This document shows positions 33,713 through 41,835 of a stretch of 64,000 nucleotides of DNA, one piece after another (within the stretch, counting starts at the first letter, position 1; every line of letters starts with the position of its first letter). The stretch spans positions 34,071 to 98,070 of the forward strand of contig NZ_JALDPT010000018.1 of NCBI RefSeq assembly GCF_022695515.1. Reading direction: 5' to 3'. Position numbers and translations under genes: made by a program. Source of the DNA: Phenylobacterium aquaticum (GTDB lineage: Bacteria; Pseudomonadota; Alphaproteobacteria; Caulobacterales; Caulobacteraceae). Under the pieces are notes generated by a model. It was not told the DNA's origin and did not search any database. It was given only the letters and a program-made list of their open reading frames with translations.

Positions 33713-34360
33713 ATGACCGAGATCGATGAAGCCGGCCGCCGCATCTGGGACATCAGCCAGCCCCTGCGTCCGGGCCTGCCGGTCTGGCCGGGCGACACTG
33801 CCTATCAGGAGGAGCGCACCTGGCTCCTGGAGGGCGATTGCCCGGTCAATGTCAGCCGCCTGACGCTCTCGACCCATTCCGGCGCCCATGCCGATGCACC
33901 GCTGCATTACGACCCGGCCGGCGAGCCGATCGGCCAGGTGGGGCTGGTTCCCTATCTGGGCCCGGCCCAGGTGATCACGGCCCAGGGGGCAGGGGAGCGC
34001 ATCGCCCTGTCCGAAGTGCGGGCGCAGTTGAGGCCCGGCGTCCGGCGGGTGCTGCTGCGGACCTATGACCGCTTTCCCCATGACGCCTGGCGATCAGACT
34101 ATCGCTGTCCGTCGACGGAGTTGGTCGATCATCTGGGGGCGGCCGGCGTCGTCCTGATCGGCATAGACAGCCCCTCGCTCGATCCCGAGACCGCCAAGGA
34201 CCTGGTGGGCCACCAGGCGGTGCGGCGCTGGCGCATGGCGATCCTGGAGGGCCTGGTGCTCGATGGCGTGGAGGATGGTCTCTACGAGCTGATCGCGCCG
34301 CCCCTGCGGCTGGAGGGCGCCGACGCCGCCCCGGTGCGGGCGATCCTGCGGTCGCTCTGA
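33713..34360 (+). CDS. kynB: Kynurenine formamidase (cyclase family)
   Basis: 215-residue metal-dependent hydrolase of N-formylkynurenine. WDISQPLRPGLPVWPGDTAY and the metal-binding STHSGAHADAPLHY are typical of KynB, as is LVLDGVEDGLYELIAPPLRL near the end. With kynA and kynU it completes conversion of tryptophan to anthranilate. Confidence 0.94.
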   Translation: MTEIDEAGRRIWDISQPLRPGLPVWPGDTAYQEERTWLLEGDCPVNVSRLTLSTHSGAHADAPLHYDPAGEPIGQVGLVPYLGPAQVITAQGAGERIALSEVRAQLRPGVRRVLLRTYDRFPHDAWRSDYRCPSTELVDHLGAAGVVLIGIDSPSLDPETAKDLVGHQAVRRWRMAILEGLVLDGVEDGLYELIAPPLRLEGADAAPVRAILRSL

Positions 34361-34434
34361 CCCAAGGTCAGGCTTGCGCCCCGGGCCGTGCGGTCCTTAG
34401 CTGGCGGCCAAACCGACAAAGGGAGAAACGCGCC

Positions 34435-35259
34435 ATGAGCGAGACGCTGAACAAGCCGGCGGCGGAGACGTCGGACGAGGTCCTGTACGAGGTGTCCGAG
34501 GGCATCGCGACCCTGACCCTCAACCGCCCCGACCGGCTGAACACCATTTCCGGCCCCATGCTGGACCAGCTGACCCAGCTGCTGCTCAAGGCCAACGCCG
34601 ATCCGGAGGTGAAGGTTATCCTGCTCACCGGCGCGGGCCGGGCCTTCTGCGCCGGGCTGGACCTGGTCAGCGCCACGCAGGGCACCGGCATCGGCGGACA
34701 GACCCAGCGGGTCTCGGTCGATCTCGACCTGCGCAACACCCCGCCGACCGTGCTGTTCGCGCTCGACAAGCCCTCGATCTGCGCCCTGAACGGCTCGGCG
34801 GCCGGCTACGGCATGGACATCGCGCTGGGCTGCGACATGCGGGTCATGGCCCAGGGCGCCAAGATGGCCGCGGCCTTCGTCAAGCGCGGGATCGTGCCCG
34901 AGAGCGGCGGCACCTGGTATCTGCCGCGGATGATCGGCTGGGCCAAAGCCTCGGAGCTGATCTTCACCGGGCGGACCCTGTCAGCCCAGGAGAGCCTGGA
35001 GCTGGGCCTCGCCAATCACGTCGTGCCGGACGCCGAGGTCGCGTCCAAGGCCCGCGCCCTGGCCGCCGAGATCGCGGCCAACGCGCCGCTGGCGGTGCAG
35101 AGCTCCAAGCGCTTGATGCGCATGGGCCTGCAGGAGACGTTCAACGATCACGTCCACCACGTCTTCCTGCAACTGATGCAGCTGTTCCGCACCGAGGACT
35201 TCCGGGAGGGCATGACCTCCTTCCTCGAAAAGCGGCCGGCCGAGTTCAAGGGCCGCTAA
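34435..35259 (+). CDS. Enoyl-CoA hydratase/isomerase family protein
   Basis: 274-residue crotonase-fold enzyme. The oxyanion-hole blocks are GAGRAFCAGLDL and LNGSAAGYGMDIALGCDMRV; the catalytic Glu lies in GIVPESGGTWYLPRMIG. AAAGGGAG precedes the ATG. It follows kynB by 74 nt and may or may not be in that operon. Substrate unknown; a fatty-acyl or side-chain beta-oxidation role is likely. Confidence 0.9.
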   Translation: MSETLNKPAAETSDEVLYEVSEGIATLTLNRPDRLNTISGPMLDQLTQLLLKANADPEVKVILLTGAGRAFCAGLDLVSATQGTGIGGQTQRVSVDLDLRNTPPTVLFALDKPSICALNGSAAGYGMDIALGCDMRVMAQGAKMAAAFVKRGIVPESGGTWYLPRMIGWAKASELIFTGRTLSAQESLELGLANHVVPDAEVASKARALAAEIAANAPLAVQSSKRLMRMGLQETFNDHVHHVFLQLMQLFRTEDFREGMTSFLEKRPAEFKGR

Positions 35260-35263
35260 GTAT

Positions 35264-36067
35264 CTAGAAGCGCCGGGCCAGGCCGAAGTAGGCCTCGAGG
35301 TCCGGCGTCTTCCGGTTCAGCCCGGCGTTTGCCCCGATGTCGAGCTGCAGATTGGGCAGGCCCTGGGGGATCCAGGCGGCGGAGAGGTCGAAGCTGGCCT
35401 GGGTGGTGTGGCCGGCGGGATCGTCATCGACCTGGGTCCAGAGTTCCGCGCCCAAGCTGACGGGCCCCACCGCCTTGCTGAGACCCGCCGTGAACGATCC
35501 AGCGGCGTGCGTCCCATGCCCGTTGGAATTCGCGGCGACGTCGAGTTCGGTGGTGAGGCCGAGCCCCACGGTGTCGCTGAGCGAGATCGCCACCGGCACG
35601 ATCACGCCGCCCTGCCAAGCGTCGGCCCCGATGCCCGAGCGGCCGGTCGGCGCCGTGACGAAGGGCTGGACCGCCACCGACAGGCCCGAACCGTCCGGAT
35701 TGAGCAGGGACTTGCGCACCGCCAGCGTCAGGTCGCCCGCGCCGCTGACCCGACTCGACGGCCCGCCGCCGTGCTGACGCGACTGCACGTAGGGTGACCA
35801 CGCCAGTTCCGCCTCAAGGGTCGGGGTGAGGCCATAACGCAACCCCAGATCACCGATCAGGGTGGATTCGGTTGTGACGCCCGCCGTGCGGTCGCGGGTG
35901 TAGTCGACCCCGCTCACCTCGACCTGGAAGCGCCCCTGATCGAGCACGCAGGGCGGCGAACCCTTGCCAGGACGGTTGGCGCACAGGGCGCGGCCGTCCT
36001 CGGCCTGGGCGAGGCTGGCGATGCTCAGGGCCAAAGCCGCGACACCGGCGAACATCAGGGTTTTCAT
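35264..36067 (-). CDS. Outer-membrane protein of the phenol-degradation MetA-like (transporter) group
   Basis: 267 residues with a signal peptide (MKTLMFAGVAALALSIASLA, cleavage AQA-ED). The mature part is beta-barrel-like, with alternating hydrophobic strands ending in the aromatic FGLARRF, the outer-membrane C-terminal signature. Family proteins are linked to aromatic uptake but not proven. It faces the amine-oxidase gene. Confidence 0.75.
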   Translation of the reverse strand: MKTLMFAGVAALALSIASLAQAEDGRALCANRPGKGSPPCVLDQGRFQVEVSGVDYTRDRTAGVTTESTLIGDLGLRYGLTPTLEAELAWSPYVQSRQHGGGPSSRVSGAGDLTLAVRKSLLNPDGSGLSVAVQPFVTAPTGRSGIGADAWQGGVIVPVAISLSDTVGLGLTTELDVAANSNGHGTHAAGSFTAGLSKAVGPVSLGAELWTQVDDDPAGHTTQASFDLSAAWIPQGLPNLQLDIGANAGLNRKTPDLEAYFGLARRF

Positions 36068-36431
36068 AGGGGCTCTCCAGCGGTGTGATCTGCCTGGGCG
36101 GCGCCGTTCAGCTGGGCGTCCATAGACGCGGATTCAGGCAGGCGCCCGATCCCTACGCCGAGCGCCCAAGCTTTGGGCGCCGTCCGGGGATTTGCGAAAC
36201 TCATATGCGGCCTGACAAGATCGCGATTGTCACGCCCCGGCCCGGTTCCTCCATTGGCCCCATTCAAGGGCGGATCGAGACGCTGGGCGTCCCCCGCAAA
36301 CATTTGAATGGCCCAAGTTGGCGGACGGTGAGGCAAGCGTCTTTTCCCAGTCCATCGAAGGCGAAGAATTCCGGCGTGGACGGACTCTCCTCCGCGCGCG
36401 CAGGATTGTTTTAGGGGAGCGGGGATAAAAA
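36068..36431. other. 364-bp divergent intergenic region
   Basis: Between the outer-membrane protein and the amine oxidase. I see no gene. It contains a 19-bp inverted repeat at 36162-36180 and must hold two divergent promoters, but I could not recognise clear boxes. Confidence 0.6.
36162..36180. promoter_or_regulatory. Inverted repeat, operator candidate
   Basis: GCGCCCAA, 3 nt, TTGGGCGC. It lies in a divergent promoter region and is not followed by a T-tract on either strand, so an operator is more likely than a terminator. Confidence 0.35.
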
Positions 36432-38024
36432 ATGGGTTCTCAGTTCATGATGGGCGGCGGGGTCTCGCGGCGTCGGTTCCTGGAAGGGCTCGGCGGGATC
36501 GGCGGATCGTCCCTGCTGATGGCGGGGATGAGCGCGCTGGGCTTCGGCATCGCCTCGGCTCAGGCTGCGCCGCCGAAGCTGACCGGCGGCGGGGGCAAGC
36601 GGGTCGTGGTGCTGGGCGCTGGCGTCGCCGGCATGACCTCGGCCTATGAGCTGTCCCGCGCCGGCTACGACGTGGTGGTGCTGGAGGCGCGCGGCTTCGC
36701 CGGCGGCCGCTGCCAGACCGCGCGCAAGGGGTTCCAGCTGACGGAGCTCGGCGGCGAGACCCAGAACTGCGACTTCGACGACGGGCTCTACATCAATCAC
36801 GGCCCCTGGCGGATCCCCTATCACCACCAGTCGACCCTGCATTACACCAAGGAATTCAACGTCCCGCTGGAGATCTTCGTCAACGACAACGACAACTCCT
36901 ATGTGATGTTCGACAAGGGCAAGGGCCCACTCGCCGGCAAGCCGGTCCGCAAGGGCCAGGTGGCCGCCGATATCCGCGGCGCGGCCGCCGAAATGCTGGC
37001 CAAGCAGGTCAAGCAGGGCGCGCTCGACCAGCAGATGACCGCCGACGACCGCGAGGCCTTCATCGCCTATCTGGTCCATGAGGGCTATCTGACCAACGAC
37101 CTGGCCTACAAGGGCACGGAGGGCCGCGGTTTCGATGTCGATCCGGGCCCCGGCGTGGTTCCCGGGCCGGGCAAGCCCTCGACCCCGTTCCCCTTCACCG
37201 ACGTGCTGCACTCCAACGCCTGGCGGACCCTGTCCTCGGTGACGGCCTATGACCAGCAGCGCACCATGTTCCAGCCGGTCGGCGGCATGGACCGCATCGC
37301 CAAGGGCTTCGAGGGCGCGATCGGCAAGCTGATCCGCTACAATCACGTGGTGAAGAAGCTGCGCCAGAACGACAAGGGCGTGGAAGTGGCCTATGTCGAC
37401 GGCGACGGCGTCTCGGGCGTCATCAAGGCCGACTACTGCATCTGCGCCATCCCGCTGTCGGTGCTGCGCCAGATGGACATCGAGGTGTCCAAGCCCTTCA
37501 AGGAAGCGATCGGCGCGGTGTCCTACGCCCTGGTCGGCAAGATCGGCATGCAGATGAAGCGCCGGTTCTGGGAAGAGGACCACCACATCTATGGCGGTCA
37601 CATCTATTACGACGACCCGGACATCAACTCGATGGCGCTGCCCTCCACCGGCTGGCAGAGCAAGAAGGGGATCATCCTGGGCTACTACCAGTTCGGCGCC
37701 AACGCCGCGAAGGTTTCGGCCCTGTCGCCGGCCGAGCGCCAGGCCCTGTCCGCCAAGGCGGGCTCCAAGGTGTTCCCCGAGTTCGCCGACAATGTGGAGA
37801 CCTCGTTCTCCGCCGCCTGGCACCGGATCGAGCACAATCTGGGCGGCTGGGCCCAGTGGAGCGATGACGCCCGCAAGGACGCCTATCCGCTGCTCTGCGA
37901 ACCGGACGGCCGGATTTATCTGACCGGCGAACACCTGTCCTATCTGACCGGCTGGCAGGCCGGGGGCATCGAGTCGGCCTGGCAGCAGATCGCCAAGCTT
38001 CACGCCCGCGTCCACGCCGCCTGA
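36432..38024 (+). CDS. Tat-exported flavin amine oxidase (dehydrogenase?)
   Basis: 530 residues. N-terminus has the twin-arginine pattern SRRRFLEGLGG followed by a hydrophobic stretch ending AQA, so export by Tat to the periplasm is expected. FAD binding: KRVVVLGAGVAGMTSAYEL, then VVLEARGFAGGRC; C-terminal ILTGEHLSYLTGW-like block (YLTGEHLSYLTGWQAGGIES) closes the FAD fold. GGGGAG precedes the ATG. A cytochrome c gene follows 14 nt later, so electrons may go to cytochrome c rather than oxygen, as shown for NicA2 and CycN in nicotine-degrading Pseudomonas. Substrate unknown. Confidence 0.88.
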   Translation: MGSQFMMGGGVSRRRFLEGLGGIGGSSLLMAGMSALGFGIASAQAAPPKLTGGGGKRVVVLGAGVAGMTSAYELSRAGYDVVVLEARGFAGGRCQTARKGFQLTELGGETQNCDFDDGLYINHGPWRIPYHHQSTLHYTKEFNVPLEIFVNDNDNSYVMFDKGKGPLAGKPVRKGQVAADIRGAAAEMLAKQVKQGALDQQMTADDREAFIAYLVHEGYLTNDLAYKGTEGRGFDVDPGPGVVPGPGKPSTPFPFTDVLHSNAWRTLSSVTAYDQQRTMFQPVGGMDRIAKGFEGAIGKLIRYNHVVKKLRQNDKGVEVAYVDGDGVSGVIKADYCICAIPLSVLRQMDIEVSKPFKEAIGAVSYALVGKIGMQMKRRFWEEDHHIYGGHIYYDDPDINSMALPSTGWQSKKGIILGYYQFGANAAKVSALSPAERQALSAKAGSKVFPEFADNVETSFSAAWHRIEHNLGGWAQWSDDARKDAYPLLCEPDGRIYLTGEHLSYLTGWQAGGIESAWQQIAKLHARVHAA

Positions 38025-38038
38025 TCTGGAGTTAGACC

Positions 38039-38425
38039 ATGCGTATCGCCCTCTCGCTGGCCGTGGCGCTCACGGCCCTGTCCGCCACGCCCAGCCTGGC
38101 CGCCGACGGCCAGCACCTGTTCCAGGAGAACTGCTCGGCCTGTCACCAGGTGACCGGCAAGGGTGTTCCCGGCGCCTTCCCGGCGCTCGCCGGCAGCAAG
38201 GTCGCCCAGGGCGACCCCAAGGATCCGATCACCCGGGTGCTGAACGGCCGTGGCGGCATGCCGGCCTTTGGCGGGGAGCTCTCGGACGCCGAGATCTCCT
38301 CGATCCTGACCTATGTCCGCGGGGCCTGGGGCAACAAGGCCAAGCCGATCGCGCCGACCGACGTCGCCAGCCTGCGCACCGGCGCCAAGCGCGAGAACGC
38401 CAAGGCCTCTCTGCAGGCGCACTGA
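38039..38425 (+). CDS. Periplasmic mono-haem cytochrome c
   Basis: 128 residues: signal peptide (MRIALSLAVALTALSATPSL, cleavage AA-DG), haem motif CSACH near residue 35 and the axial Met in GRGGMPAFGGELSDAEI. A short charged tail follows the fold. It is the natural electron acceptor of the amine oxidase encoded immediately upstream in the same transcript. Confidence 0.92.
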   Translation: MRIALSLAVALTALSATPSLAADGQHLFQENCSACHQVTGKGVPGAFPALAGSKVAQGDPKDPITRVLNGRGGMPAFGGELSDAEISSILTYVRGAWGNKAKPIAPTDVASLRTGAKRENAKASLQAH

Positions 38426-38462
38426 ATGGGGCAGGGGGCGCGGTGAGCGCGCCCCCTGATCC

Positions 38463-40373
38463 TTAGGGTCGCCAGACGATCGGGAAGTTGGGTTTGAAGG
38501 CGTCCATCCAGCCCATGATCCTGCCAAAGGCGGCTGGGTCGCCCTCCAGCTTGGCCTGACCCGCCTTGACCATGGCGGCCGGATCGCCGCCGCCCATCGA
38601 CATCATCAGGAACATCGGCCGGTTGAGCGTCAGGGTCGCGTCGGTCGCCCCGGCCTTGGGATCGGCTTCCCAGGTCAGCACGCCATTGGCGACGGCCACC
38701 CGGAAATGCTCCTTGCGGTCGGGGAAGACGAGGTCGACGGTCGCGTGATCAGCCCCGACCTTGTCGGCGTTCAGCCGCACCGACATCAGATCCAGGAACA
38801 TCGGCGTGGTCATGTTGCGGATCAGGTCCAGCGACACGCCCGGCCCCGCGCTGGTCTTGATCCCGCTTCGCAGCTCACTGGCGGCCGACAGGTACATGTT
38901 GCGCCAGATGGCGTTCTCGGTCGCGTAGCCCATGGCGTCATAGACCTGGGCCAGCAGGTCGCGGGCCTTCTGGTTCTTGGCGTCGGCATAGACCAGCCGG
39001 TTCAGGAGGTCCGCCGCCCAGCGATCGTCGCCCTTGGCGTGGGCCGCCTTGGCCAGGCCCAGCACCTTGGCCGGACCGCCCATGGCCGCCACATAGCGCG
39101 CGCTCTCGTCGGCGGGCTCCAGGGGCGCCAGGTTCACCGGATTGGCGTCGTACCAGCCCATATAGCGCTGATAGACCGCCCGGCTGTTGAAGCTGAGCGA
39201 GCCGTAATAGCCGCGGTTGTACCATTCGCGATCCAGGGCCGGCGGCAACTTGATCCGGTTGGCGATCTCGTCGCCGGTCAGACCCTCGTTCATCATCCGC
39301 ACGGTCTGATCGTGCAGGTACTTGTAGGAGTCACGGTGCTTGGCGAGGAAGTCGTCGACCACCGCCTGACCGAACCGCGGCCAGGCGTGGCTGGTGAACA
39401 TGACATCGGTCTTGTCGCCATAGAGGCGGATCGACTCGGTCAGATAGTCGGCCCAGGCCTTGGAGTCGCGGACCAGGGCGCCGCGTGGGGTCAGCACATT
39501 GTGCTGCGAGGCGTTGGCGTTCTCGGCCATGCACAGGGCGTGCAGGTCGGGGAGATAGATGTTCATCTCCGACGGGGCCTCGGTGCCCGGCGTGATCTGG
39601 AACTGCAGCCGTACGCCGTCGACCACCATCTCCTGGCCGGTCGTGGTCACGCTGACCGTCGGCGGGATCAGGGTCTGGGTTCCGGGGCTGATCGCCGCCC
39701 CGATGCCGGACGACACCTGACCCGTCGGGCCCTTGGGCAGGAAGTAGCCGAACTGATAGGTGGCGCGCCGGCCCATGGCGTTGCCGGCGATGATGTTCTC
39801 GCTGACCGCGTGCTCCAGGAAGCCGGCCGGGGCGATGACCTGGGTCTTGCCGCTGTCCACATCGGCCTGGGCAACCATGCCCCGCGCGCCGCCAAAATGG
39901 TCGGTATGGCTGTGGGTGTAGATCAGGGCGACCACGGGTCGCGCGCCCAGGTTCTCGGTGACCAGGTCATAGGCGGCCTTCGCCACCTCGGACGAGGTGA
40001 GGGGATCGATCACGATCCAGCCGGTCTTGCCGGCGATGAAGGTGACGTTGGAGATGTCGAAGCCGCGCACCTGCCAAACGCCTTCGGTCACCTTGAACAG
40101 GCCGTGCTTGGTCAGCAGCTGGGACTGCCGCCACAGGCTGGGATTGACCGTCGCCGGCGCCGGTCCTTTCAGGAAGTCATAGGCCGACAGGTCCCAGACC
40201 ACCCGGCCGTCAGCGGCCTTGATCAGCGGATCCTTGCGGGTCGCCACGAAGCCGTGGTCGGCGAAATCGAAATCCTGGCGGTTGGCGAAGTCGGGTCCGC
40301 CGGCTGGGGCGGGAGCGGCGAGGGCCGAGGTCGCGGCCAGGGCCAGGACGAGCGGCAGGATCATCTTGCGCAT
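38463..40373 (-). CDS. Linear primary alkylsulfatase (SdsA1/YjcS-like, metallo-beta-lactamase fold)
   Basis: 636 residues with a signal peptide (MRKMILPLVLALAATSALAA). The metal site THSHTDHFGGARG is intact, with further ligands in MAENANASQHN; dimerisation and SCP2-like C-terminal domains follow (ending near LTWEADPKAG and a final MGWMDAF). It cleaves medium-chain alkyl sulfates such as SDS to alcohols. Divergent from the DUF2061 gene. Confidence 0.92.
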   Translation of the reverse strand: MRKMILPLVLALAATSALAAPAPAGGPDFANRQDFDFADHGFVATRKDPLIKAADGRVVWDLSAYDFLKGPAPATVNPSLWRQSQLLTKHGLFKVTEGVWQVRGFDISNVTFIAGKTGWIVIDPLTSSEVAKAAYDLVTENLGARPVVALIYTHSHTDHFGGARGMVAQADVDSGKTQVIAPAGFLEHAVSENIIAGNAMGRRATYQFGYFLPKGPTGQVSSGIGAAISPGTQTLIPPTVSVTTTGQEMVVDGVRLQFQITPGTEAPSEMNIYLPDLHALCMAENANASQHNVLTPRGALVRDSKAWADYLTESIRLYGDKTDVMFTSHAWPRFGQAVVDDFLAKHRDSYKYLHDQTVRMMNEGLTGDEIANRIKLPPALDREWYNRGYYGSLSFNSRAVYQRYMGWYDANPVNLAPLEPADESARYVAAMGGPAKVLGLAKAAHAKGDDRWAADLLNRLVYADAKNQKARDLLAQVYDAMGYATENAIWRNMYLSAASELRSGIKTSAGPGVSLDLIRNMTTPMFLDLMSVRLNADKVGADHATVDLVFPDRKEHFRVAVANGVLTWEADPKAGATDATLTLNRPMFLMMSMGGGDPAAMVKAGQAKLEGDPAAFGRIMGWMDAFKPNFPIVWRP

Positions 40374-40396
40374 GGGGTTCCTCCGACATGATTAAA

Positions 40397-40415
40397 TTGG
40401 CAGTAAACGCGCCAA
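40397..40415. promoter_or_regulatory. Operator candidate upstream of the alkylsulfatase
   Basis: TTGGC, 9 nt, GCCAA, flanked by AT-rich sequence, 24 nt before the alkylsulfatase start. It overlaps a plausible -35/-10 region (minus strand TTGGCGC then TTTAATC), so a repressor bound here would block transcription. Confidence 0.45.
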
Positions 40416-40533
40416 ATTCTCTTGTCCAGGGTCATCAGACCCGCTCATCGGGTCGATAGTCTTTCTGGCGGGCGGCGGACGGGGGAGGCCCCTATATCCC
40501 TAGCAGCTACATAGGTCTTGTCGGAGCGCGCCC

Positions 40534-41028
40534 GTGTCACATCCTGCCGAACCCGTCGCGCGCCCGTCCGAGCACCATCTGCGCTCCCTGATCAAGGGCG
40601 TGAGCTGGCGGGTGGTGGGCAGCCTGGACACCTTCGTCCTCAGCTATCTGGTGACCGGCAACGCCAAGTGGTCGGTCTCGATCGCCTCGGTCGAGGCCCT
40701 GACCAAGATCGCCCTGTTCTATTTCCACGAGCGGGTCTGGGAGCGCCTGGCCTGGGGCCGCGAGGTCGAGGCGCACTGGCGCTCGGTGGCCAAGGGGGCC
40801 AGCTGGCGCGCCGTGGCCACCCTCGACACCTTCATGCTCAGCTGGCTGATCACCGGCAGCGTCAAGTCGGCCGGCGCGATCGCCAGCTTCGAGGTCTTCA
40901 CCAAGATCACCCTGTTCTATCTGCATGAGCGCGGCTGGAAGCTGATCCCGTGGGGCCGGACTCCGGTGGCGACCGTGGCGCCGGCGCCCCAGGTCGCGCC
41001 GCCGGCCAAGTCCGCGGCCATCGCCTAG
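40534..41028 (+). CDS. Tandem DUF2061 membrane protein
   Basis: 164 residues, GTG start, built of two DUF2061 copies: LIKGVSWRVVGSLDTFVLSY with LTKIALFYFHERVWERLAWG, and VAKGASWRAVATLDTFMLSW with FTKITLFYLHERGWKLIPWG. Each copy has two short membrane helices. The repeat unit is about 60 residues. The tail is Pro/Ala-rich. Function unknown; DUF2061 proteins are small inner-membrane proteins. Confidence 0.85.
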   Translation: MSHPAEPVARPSEHHLRSLIKGVSWRVVGSLDTFVLSYLVTGNAKWSVSIASVEALTKIALFYFHERVWERLAWGREVEAHWRSVAKGASWRAVATLDTFMLSWLITGSVKSAGAIASFEVFTKITLFYLHERGWKLIPWGRTPVATVAPAPQVAPPAKSAAIA

Positions 41029-41079
41029 GTTTTCGTCCCGGCCCTGTTTAGGCTGACCGGCCTGACACGAGGCCTGTCC

Positions 41080-41835
41080 ATGACCACCATCCTGGCGATC
41101 CACGCCCACCCCGACGATATCGAGACCCTGGGGGCGGGGACGCTCGCCCTGCTGGCCGCCGCCGGCCACACGGTCGTCATCGCCACGGTCACCGCCGGCG
41201 ATCTGGGCTCCAATCTCGCCGGGCCCGAAGAGACGGCGCGCATCCGCCAGGCGGAGGCCGCGGCCGCGGCCGAGCTGATCGGCGCCCGCTATCTCTGCGC
41301 CGGCGTGCCGGACCTCGGGGTGTTCAACGACGATGTCTGCCGTCGCAAGGTGACGGAGGCTGTGCGCGCCGCGCGGGCGGACATGGTGCTGACCGCCTCG
41401 CCGGTCGACTATCACCCCGATCACGAGGCCACGAGCATCCTGGTGCGCGACGCCTGCTTCGCCGCCTCCGTCCCCAACTACCGCACCGGGCCCTCTGAGC
41501 CCCTGGCGGCGATCCCCCACCTCTATTTCATGGACCCGATCGGCGGTCGCGACCGCGAGGGCCAGAGGGTCATTCCCGACTTCGGGGCGAATATCGAAGC
41601 GGGGTTCGAGACCAAGCGCGCCATGCTGGCGGCCCATGTCAGCCAGGACGACTGGGTCGCGCGTCAGCACGGTATTCCCGACCACCTGCAGTCGATGGAG
41701 GCCTGGTGCCGCCGGCGGGGGCGGGACTTCGGCGTGGCCATGGCTGAGGGCTTCCGCCAGTACCGCCATCACCCCTATCCCAGGAGCCCGCTGCTGCAGG
41801 AGCTGCTGGGCGAGGCCCTGGTGCGGCCGGTCTAG
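41080..41835 (+). CDS. LmbE/PIG-L family deacetylase
   Basis: 251-residue zinc hydrolase. AIHAHPDDIETLGAGTLALL holds the HPDD metal/catalytic site and VDYHPDHEATS the third ligand. Family members remove acetyl groups from N-acetylglucosaminyl conjugates or related sugars. Its stop shares CTAG with the convergent Gfo/Idh/MocA gene, which also suggests a sugar-linked role. Substrate unknown. Confidence 0.88.
   Translation: MTTILAIHAHPDDIETLGAGTLALLAAAGHTVVIATVTAGDLGSNLAGPEETARIRQAEAAAAAELIGARYLCAGVPDLGVFNDDVCRRKVTEAVRAARADMVLTASPVDYHPDHEATSILVRDACFAASVPNYRTGPSEPLAAIPHLYFMDPIGGRDREGQRVIPDFGANIEAGFETKRAMLAAHVSQDDWVARQHGIPDHLQSMEAWCRRRGRDFGVAMAEGFRQYRHHPYPRSPLLQELLGEALVRPV

Noticed and set aside
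36162..36180. Inverted repeat as a terminator
   Set aside because: It lies between divergent genes and has no T-tract.
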